The notes beneath the pieces are model-generated. The model was given only the letters and a program-made list of their open reading frames with translations. It had not been told where the DNA came from and ran no database searches. Shown here piece after piece: positions 56,685 through 64,000 of a stretch of DNA of 64,000 nucleotides. How positions within the stretch are numbered: the first letter of the stretch is position 1; every line of letters starts with the position of its first letter. The stretch spans positions 1,366,342 to 1,430,341 of the forward strand of contig JYIP02000007.1 in assembly GCA_001051155.2 (NCBI GenBank), written 5' to 3'. Source of the DNA: Chrysoporthe austroafricana (Eukaryota; Ascomycota; Sordariomycetes; Diaporthales; Cryphonectriaceae). The translations under genes and the position numbers were made by a program.

Positions 56685-59600
56685 TGTGACTTCTGTGCAG
56701 ACGACGCGGTGCTGGCAGCTGGGCGGGGGATCGACGTCAGCCGGACGGGTTTGGAGCGGCTGGGCTAGGTTCTGGCGAGCTCAGCTTGGCCTCCTAGACG
56801 CTAGTCTCCTGCTCTATCTCCTCTGAAGTCTTGTCTACCGTATTGAGTCGGGAACAGGTCCGAGGGACCGATATGTCGTTGGTTGTCGGCGAATAGGGAT
56901 CTGAGGCAGACGAGATCGTGTCTGATGACGTCGGGACGTAGGTTGGTGTTGAGAGCAGGCGCACAAGCGTGACAGGCAGGCCGGCGCGGAATCGCAAGAG
57001 CCTGCAACGGACGCAATGCTAGTAATATGCTGACCGATAGGTTGAATGGCGGTCTCACGAGTGAAGACCCCCAGTCGGCCTCGGGCTCGGGCTGGTCCGG
57101 TCGCTGTCGTGGTGGTGAAGCTGGCCTGGCTACACCGGTCAGGCGTGGTGGTGCTGGCGAACGTCAGGCTAAGGCGGGGTTGCGTGGAGAGTCTCGCCCG
57201 CTGCGGACGAGCTTCTGGGACAGCGACGATCTATGACGAAGACGCACGAAGACGCTGCCGCTACCCAGTTAAGAGTGCCGACCAGACAACAACAGCTTGC
57301 AAGTTGGACGAGAGAGGGGAGGAAAAGAGGGAAAAGAGACAGGATCCTTAGTAAAAGAGGCAAGAGGGCAGCGAGAGAGATCAGCCCAAGGTAAAAATAA
57401 GTGAGGCAGCGCAGGAGCAAGGAATCCAGGGGTGAGTTCGACCCGACCTTGCAATTGGCGCTGGGCAGCACCTTTTGTGTTCGTCGAGTTTCACGCCTGG
57501 TCTTACTGAGGAGGCCGACAATCCTTGGACCGCTGGGGCTGGCCGTCTGGTCTGTATGACCGCTGCCCGTTTAGGCGTGCCCTTTTTCCTCTTCTGGTCA
57601 AATTTACCGGCGTTGGTGACGTTCCAGTCCTCGCGCTGAACGGTAACCGTGCAGCAGTGCTAAGGCCTGGGGCGATGATGGATCGAGCCTGGTGTCTGGA
57701 CAGGTCTTCGAGCGGTGGAAGTGTTGTGTGTGGGAGTGCGAGCGCGTTCGAGCAGGAAGTCGTCAGACCAAGGCCTCCATGGCACCAGATGGAATTTCTA
57801 GTCGCCCTCGCGCCCTCGAAAACGAGGTCGTCTGGTCCGGATGAGCTGAATCTTGCTTTGTGACTGGGCACGCACCGCAAGCCACCCTGGGAAACGTCGT
57901 CATCCTACAGCTAGACGGCTGCAACTGGTCGGTGGGTACGGAGTAGCGACCATTACCCGCAGCCAGCCCCAGCCATGCACTCATGCTGCCAGCCCCAGCC
58001 CACTACCCTGGGCGATCCGGATCACCCAGTAGCGTCCTGTCCCCGTCCACGCCGTCGCCGCCGTCCTGGCTGCCCGCCCTGTCTATCTCATGCACGAGCA
58101 AACCCTCTTGGAAAACAGGAGTGGAAGTCGCAGTAGCCCGCCGCGATCGACGACCCTCGTTTTCCCGGAAACATGGATGTGCCCGGCTAATCACTGTTAG
58201 GGCAGCGGGAGTGAAAGTCTGACAGCCCAAGTGCCGCCACAGCGCATGGCACTTGATCGTGGTCATACCCAGGTGGTGTGAAGAGAGCTTGCAGATGATC
58301 CCCCGTGGGCGGCGGGGGCTGACCCGAGATCCGCTGGCTGCTGGGATGGAGCTGACGGGCCCCGTATGTCATGCGAATCTCCGGCAGATCCTCGCGTTCT
58401 TGACTTAGACGCCCTGCGGTGTGTGTTCCAGGTGCCGTGATGCGTCTGAAGCGCCTTCGTGCGTCGACCCTGCGTCGAACAACGGGGCGGTTTTGCTATC
58501 TTGGAGAGCTGGAGGATTCCAGACGGCCCATCCTCTGACCCTGCGGGCCGTGGTGGAGGCCTGTCGAGACCCGACCGCGCCGACGTCACGTATTTAGAGC
58601 TGACAGCCCACAATTCAGCTCCTCCAGCCAACGGGAAGCGGCCTTGGCTTCTTCACATGCGCCTGTTGACTTTTCCCCAGGAGCCTTGCGGAAGCGGTGG
58701 GGCGCTGCAGCCTGACTGTGTGCTCACAGTGCAGGGTCCAGCTCGCAGAGCCGTAGCAGAGGCGTGAGCAAGTCGAGTCTTGCGGACGGCGCTGCTGGCT
58801 GAGACATGCAGCAGCGGCACCCTTATTCGAATGGGGCCGACTCGGTGTCGACACAAGGCATGCTGCGCCGCCCAGGCACCCAGGCACGCCAGGGTGCCAG
58901 GCCAGTTTCTGCCAAGGTAGACGATCTCGACATCGCGGGGCATGTTCCCCCGCTGAGGTCGCTGACGCAATCGTGCATCGGCGCCGGCAACAGGGTGGGT
59001 TTCTGCAGCTGGTGAACCTGACTGTGAGCACCGCCATACCAAGGAGAAATCAAGATGGAATAAAATACCGGTTTGTAACCTTTGTGGCAGAAATCTGGTT
59101 CTGGCCCAATAATACCGGGCAAGAAGCTATAATAGCCGCCGGGGGCTCCTTCGACCTCCCCCGTCCCACAACCGCCAGAGCAACTGGCGCTGGGGAAGCG
59201 TCGTAGCCCGCCTGCTCCTCACGAGACATTGACAGGAATACTCAGGCAACCAAAACAAACTGGAACTCTATTTACATCATAGTATGTGTGCTCTGTAGCA
59301 AAGCAACAGCCATGCTGCCACTCCTGAGGGCATCTTCAGCTGACATGATCAAAGCCGTGCCCGATGGAGCCCAAATCACAATTGTCAGTCACTCTGGGCC
59401 GGCCTCTTTTCGTCATCATGATACCGGTCGCCGGAATCTATCGAGGCGCATCTTGGTCTATTACATAGACTGCCGGTCTGCGAGCGCAACGCAGGTCTCG
59501 CTGAGCTGATCCTCTCCGTGGCCTCACCTTGCAGTGCTCGTGCCCAAGCTCGCACCAGCGTCTCGACCTCGACTAGATGTTTCCCGCGCCACCTTGGCAA

Positions 59601-59891
59601 CGTGTCAAGCTGCCGCTGGTTAGTTCTCGGCACAGGGACACCAAAACGACACCCGTGATCAAGCGTGCTCGTGTCGAAAGATCTGAAGACAGAAAAGTCC
59701 AGGACAGGATACAGATCGTCCCTGGGGGCATCAGCTTTTCCAAATGGCTCTCCACGTTCGTTCTGACAAGTAGCAGCATGGTTCCAGATGCCACTTAGGG
59801 ACAGGCTTCTGTCAGCTTGTGGTAGTACGCATCACTCAACGACGTAAGAGCGCAGCAGGAAGGAGACGAACGGGTCGTTGGGCTTTGCTTC
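56685..59891. other. 3.2 kb gene-poor, GC-rich region
   Basis: Contains the promoter of the DUF8035 gene. Many short frames overlap on both strands, but none shows ordered domain-like sequence. Long leaders or noncoding transcripts are possible. Nothing supportable found. Confidence 0.35.
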
Positions 59892-60433
59892 TCATGCCGA
59901 TCGATCGAGCAGCAGCGCACCCGCTCTACCGTCCCCATCGGCCATCCAGTCCCAGTCGATGGCCTTCTCAGCGGATCCTGTGACTTGCTCAATGTTGTGT
60001 AACCTCTGGAGGTGCGTGTATCTTCGCGGCATGGTTGTAAATTGAACATCTCGGCCATCGTTGTCTTCGTGGCAAAGCACTGCGCCTTCGGGGCTGAAGG
60101 GCCGGCGTTCTGCCAGAAGACAGTTGACTACTTTATGGGTCTGCACTTCATCAAGGCGTTTCTTAAGCCAAGTCGCGCCACTTGATGGGCTGCTCGCTTG
60201 AAGCATGATCGCGTTCTCATCGTTATTGATGTCACTCTTGAACCCGGCCGCTGTGCCTCCCCCTCAGCATCATGGTAAACTTGTGAGGACTCTCGCGGAT
60301 GTCTCACTTTAGTCTGCGTGATACTGCCCGTGGCAGAGCTAGGTGGCTGTGGGAATGATTCGCGATCCTTACCATCCAGAGCTGAAGGTCCTCGTAAATT
60401 GAATAGTTTATCCCGAAGTTTAATAACGGCCAT
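59892..60433 (-). CDS. Possible small hypothetical protein gene
   Basis: Two putative exons (60281-60433 and 59892-60236) joined by a 44-nt intron (GTTTAC...CAAG with a CTGA-type branch site) give 165 residues without a stop. The start is M-A-V-I-K-L-R-D-K-L-F-N-L-R-G-P. The second exon reads W-L-K-K-R-L-D-E-V-Q-T-H-K-V-V-N-C-L-L and ends in W-D-W-M-A-D-G-D-G. The pattern is protein-like but I recognise no family, and the donor site is weak. It lies alone in a gene-poor stretch upstream of the SNF2 gene. Treat as a prediction needing transcript support. Confidence 0.38.
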
Positions 60434-61866
60434 TGTGGAGCCCTCCTTCTCTCGCCGTCTGTAAGCGGTCTGCTAGAGTTCTCATAAACTCACTCATAGC
60501 GTAGACATAGCATCCCTAAGTCGTCGCAGATATTTGAAGACTCAAACCATACCTAGGTATCGAAAGGCATTCGAGAGGCTCTATCCTCTCAGACTTCCTT
60601 GTTCCTGCTCATCGGCTACTCTGGTCAGGCATCAAGAAGCCTGTAGAAGAGGGGCGCGATACGAGCCGATACTGTTCACTCACGTCGCACCGCATCGCCA
60701 ACCTTCATCACCGCTTCTTCTGACCGAGGTAGTGAGAAGCAATGCTTCTTATGTACCTAGGTAGTTTTTGGGTAGGGCACTCCGGCGATATATTAGCTGT
60801 CACACGTCTTTGCATCGTACGACACGGGTGAAACCTGCAATACTGGCCCCGCTTCAGTCTTGGGTAGGAAGTTCAGATGCAGGTCTCCCTTTATACAAGT
60901 GGTGTAGGAAAATGTGGAAAGCCTTATCGTCGTATGGTGATCAGGAGCAAAATCTTGCGGACGCACTCAAATACCCAGCCAGGGTCTGGAGTTTTGGCTA
61001 CATCAAGGCCGTCGAGGCCGTCGTGCCTTTGTTATTTTCGTCTATCTATAAGCCACGATTTCGAACGTCTGTCTGCCTGTTGCAGCCTATCTAGGTCACC
61101 GACGACTCTGGTGACACTCAGGTCTGTACCCATTTTGGCACTGCTGCGAACCGTCTAGTGAGGCTATCACAGCCTGTCAGCAGTCTGCACGTTGGCTCAG
61201 CAAGGCGTCCGAACAGGCTCTAGTCCTAGCTGCGACAGCGAAATGTCTTAGCTGAAAGGGAGGCCGCCTCGAATTTGGCCGGGGTGCAGCCGGACTCGCA
61301 GCCTGACGAAAGCAAGCTGCACATCAAAGGCATGTATACGCCTCAGGGGCTATGCCATGCCAGTCACACCAGCGAAAGGCTGTGAAGACGGAAGCCGCTA
61401 GAGGCTCACTATTAGCACAATAGTAGTTGTAAAAACTCAAGTTGCCAAAAGACAGGGGCCCCCTTGCATCTGAGGCTCTGTCCCGCTTTTTAGCATGCGA
61501 CCCGCCGTCCTGTGATGGGAATCACCCAAGCGCGCGTTGGGTCTAACGCGCCTTCCTTGTGAACAAGCAATTACGCATACCAAATACGAATGCATACTTG
61601 ATACCCAAAACCGCAGCCTCACTTCTCTCCCATCCATCCCATTCGGAGCCCGCAGGCCGGGGTCGTCTTCCTCCCCAGTCCCTTTCACGTTGTTTTTGCC
61701 TGCGGCCACAGTCACGTTGGGGGCCAGAGCCTCGGATTGGCGCGCTATGGCATAGATCAAACTCTGGTCCCGTATCACTGTTGTCCGGCCGCGCACCGCC
61801 GTAGGGCGACCGAATCTGATCTGCCAGCTGTGCTGTGCGACACTACAGCAGCATCTCAGAGAAAAG
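60434..61866. other. Upstream region of the SNF2 gene
   Basis: About 1.4 kb. The promoter of the SNF2-family gene must lie at the right end. No other gene is supported. Confidence 0.4.
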
Positions 61867-64000
61867 ATGGCGTCGTCCAGCGCCGTCGCCGTGGGCGGCT
61901 ACTCTCACATCACTGACATCCTGGACCTGAAAGAAGAGCTCGCCATCCAACAGACCATCCTGAACTCGCTCGAGGACAACCCCTACCCACAAGATTCCGA
62001 CCAGACAGAGATTCGTGAGACACAAGAGGCTATCGCGACTCTTCGCCGGCGGATCAAGGCGATGGAGGCACAAGGTACGACTAGGATCAGTCTCGTTTCG
62101 TTGCTAAGTCGACCGCTAACACGGTCTTAGACTCGAAGAAGAAAACCTCAGGCTCGACATCGTTCGCGTATCCGTGGAATCCTCGAGACAGCTATCTTGC
62201 TCCTAGTGGTCTCTCCACGCCTGCGAGTGCATCGACATCTGGCGCATCTGCTGCGGGCGTCGGCCAGCAGAAGCGTCCCCGCCCCTCGAACTTCGATGAT
62301 GACGATAGCACCGGTCATCAGAACAAGTCCTCCAAGACGACCCCAAGCCCTGCACACACAGGCATCACCACTCCCTCCGTGAACGACGACTTCTTCGCCC
62401 CCGACGAAGACTCTCTTATAGACCTGACGGGCGATGACGAAGACTTCGAGGAGGTAATCAGAAAGCAGCGTGCGCTCTTCGCCCGTCACGAACAACAGAA
62501 GGAAGATGAGAGGATCGCAAGAAACCTGAGCCGCCGGTGGCAAGACAATTCCCCCAGCCCCCCTCCAACCGCTCCTCGCAACGGTGGATCTAGTGCGTTC
62601 GACAGGATCCTGGATTTTCCACCTCAGTATCGAGGTACTCCATCGGCGATTGCATCTTCGCAAGGTATGGGTAGTGCTGGTCCCTCGAGTGCCCGGCCAC
62701 CACAGTACCGCATGCCTGGCTCGTTCGACTTCGACGACTTTGACGAGAACAGCACTCTCAGCTTCGGCTTTAACGAAGGCCTCCTTGATCCCCAATCGCT
62801 CAACAACGCTGTTGGGGTCCTTCCATCCGATACGTCCTCCTTCCAATGGAACAACCTACCACCAGCCCAAGGGTCCTCGGCCCTAAACTCTTCGGCTCCC
62901 CAATTTCCGGCGCATGTTCCCAATGTACCGGCAGCAGAGTTGGCGCGGCGAGCAGCTATTGCCCGCCAACAAGGCTATGATTCTTTCGGCGGTCCAAGCA
63001 GCTCCAACTCGCCCGGATTTGGCTCTGCCAGTGCCTTCTCAGGTTCCTTCGCTGGATCTGAGCCCTTCACTGCACCTCCTGTCTATCGACCAGGAATGTT
63101 GAATTCTGGCACGTATAGTCCGCTGCAAAGCATAGGCGATTACGATATACCAGATCCTGCGCTCCCGTCCGCCACCCATGACTCCCTCTCAGCTGTGCTC
63201 GCCCTGACAAGCAACATCGATTGGGCCAATGGGCTTGATCAGTTGGGCAGACCATTGAATGACCGCCTCAGAAGCTTTTACGAAGATTTGCAGGACGATC
63301 CTCGGAAGACGCAAGAAGAGATTCGGGACCTCCTGGCGAATATCCGACCTGATGAGGACATTCCAGAAGAGGATCGCGTTGGCACCCCTGAAGCCCTTAG
63401 ATATCCTTTATACCCTCACCAACAACTCGCGCTAAAGTGGATGACCGACAGCGAAGAAGGCAAGAACAAGGGCGGTATCCTCGCCGACGATATGGGTCTC
63501 GGAAAGACAATCTCAACCCTGGCTCTGATGATGAGTCGGCAGTCGTCTGATAGAATCAAGACGAATCTCATTGTCGGTCCTATTGCTTTGATCAAGCAGT
63601 GGGAAACGGAGGTCAAGAAGAAGGTCAAACCCGGACACCAGCTGAGCGTCCTCCTGCTGCACGGAAAGAATGCGACGTACGAGGAACTACGCAGATACGA
63701 CGTGGTCTTGACGTCTTACGGAAAGCTGGGTCACGAGGAGAAGCGATATTCGAAGTGGATCGAAACTCATCCTAATGCCGACCCCAGCAACGATGTTGCG
63801 CTGGCAAAGAGTTGCCCATTGGTGCACCCGAAATCCAAGTTCTACCGTATCATCTTGGACGAGGCCCAGTGCATCAAGAACGTCAACACATACCAAGCAA
63901 AGGGAGCGTCACGACTGGACGCCACTCACCGTTGGTGTCTGACAGGAACGCCTATGATGAACGGGATTCACGAACTGTATTCCTTGATCCGGTTCCTCAA
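61867..64000 (+). CDS. SNF2-family ATPase, Uls1/Rad5-like (5' part)
   Basis: Exon 1 is 61867-62074. The intron 62075-62130 (GTACGA...CTTAG) leads into an exon open to the end of the window, so the 3' part is missing. The N-terminal 480 residues are largely disordered. They start with an acidic/heptad segment (L-K-E-E-L-A-I-Q-Q-T-I-L) and include an acidic D-L-T-G-D-D-E-D-F-E-E run and an S/G/P-rich middle. The translocase core begins near residue 500: Y-P-H-Q-Q-L-A-L-K-W-M, Walker A D-D-M-G-L-G-K-T-I-S-T, motif II D-E-A-Q, and L-T-G-T-P-M-M-N as motif III. These fit the Uls1/Rad5/Rad16 group, which usually has a RING finger further on and acts in chromatin or SUMO-dependent clearance. The start ATG is the first in a good context. 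Confidence 0.9.

Overview
The window looks like nuclear DNA of a filamentous ascomycete (Pezizomycotina). Genes are split by short GT-AG introns, mostly 41-120 nt. Families typical of moulds are present: HET, NACHT and NB-ARC NLR-type proteins, MFS sugar and nicotinate/allantoate-type porters, GH47 mannosidase, and DUF6601, DUF8035, DUF1810 and DUF3435 proteins. A tRNA-Asp gene has an intron at the eukaryotic position. Several relics carry stop codons of the kind left by repeat-induced point mutation (RIP). I cannot fix the class or species from sequence alone.

Layout. 1-11 kb is ordinary, transport-rich sequence: the 3' end of a mitochondrial Mrs2/CorA magnesium channel, a conserved hypothetical protein, a MATE exporter, an EamA-type drug/metabolite transporter and a six-exon MFS sugar porter. 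An intron-containing tRNA-Asp(GTC) gene follows at 11.9 kb. About 12-35.5 kb is an accessory island. It holds a broken NLR (alpha/beta hydrolase, NB-ARC, TPR), a pogo/Fot-like transposase relic, an intact HNH-nuclease gene, a DUF3435 recombinase-like relic, a HET pseudogene with three stops and a frameshift, a C2H2 zinc-finger relic, an intact DUF6601 membrane protein, a second NLR (hydrolase, NACHT, about 30-residue repeats) broken by frameshifts, an intact epoxide hydrolase and a relic of a third NLR-like N-terminal domain. 36-53 kb returns to intact metabolic and secretory genes: a short-chain dehydrogenase, a secreted six-cysteine protein, a GH47 alpha-mannosidase, a Dal5-type MFS transporter, a DUF1810 protein, an acidic/basic hypothetical protein and a type I sulfatase. 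54-64 kb holds a DUF8035 protein rich in Arg, Glu and Pro, a possible small gene inside a gene-poor 5 kb stretch, and the 5' half of a Uls1/Rad5-like SNF2 ATPase that runs off the window.

How the parts relate. The island brings together allorecognition-type receptors (NLR, HET) and relics of two kinds of mobile DNA. Most of its receptor genes are decayed while the housekeeping and metabolic genes on both sides are intact. Fungal NLR/HET genes and DUF3435 recombinases are known to travel together on giant Starship elements. A decayed element of that kind is a reasonable but unproved reading. Exon coordinates were worked out by hand from splice signals and frame continuity; protein families were recognised from motifs without database searches.
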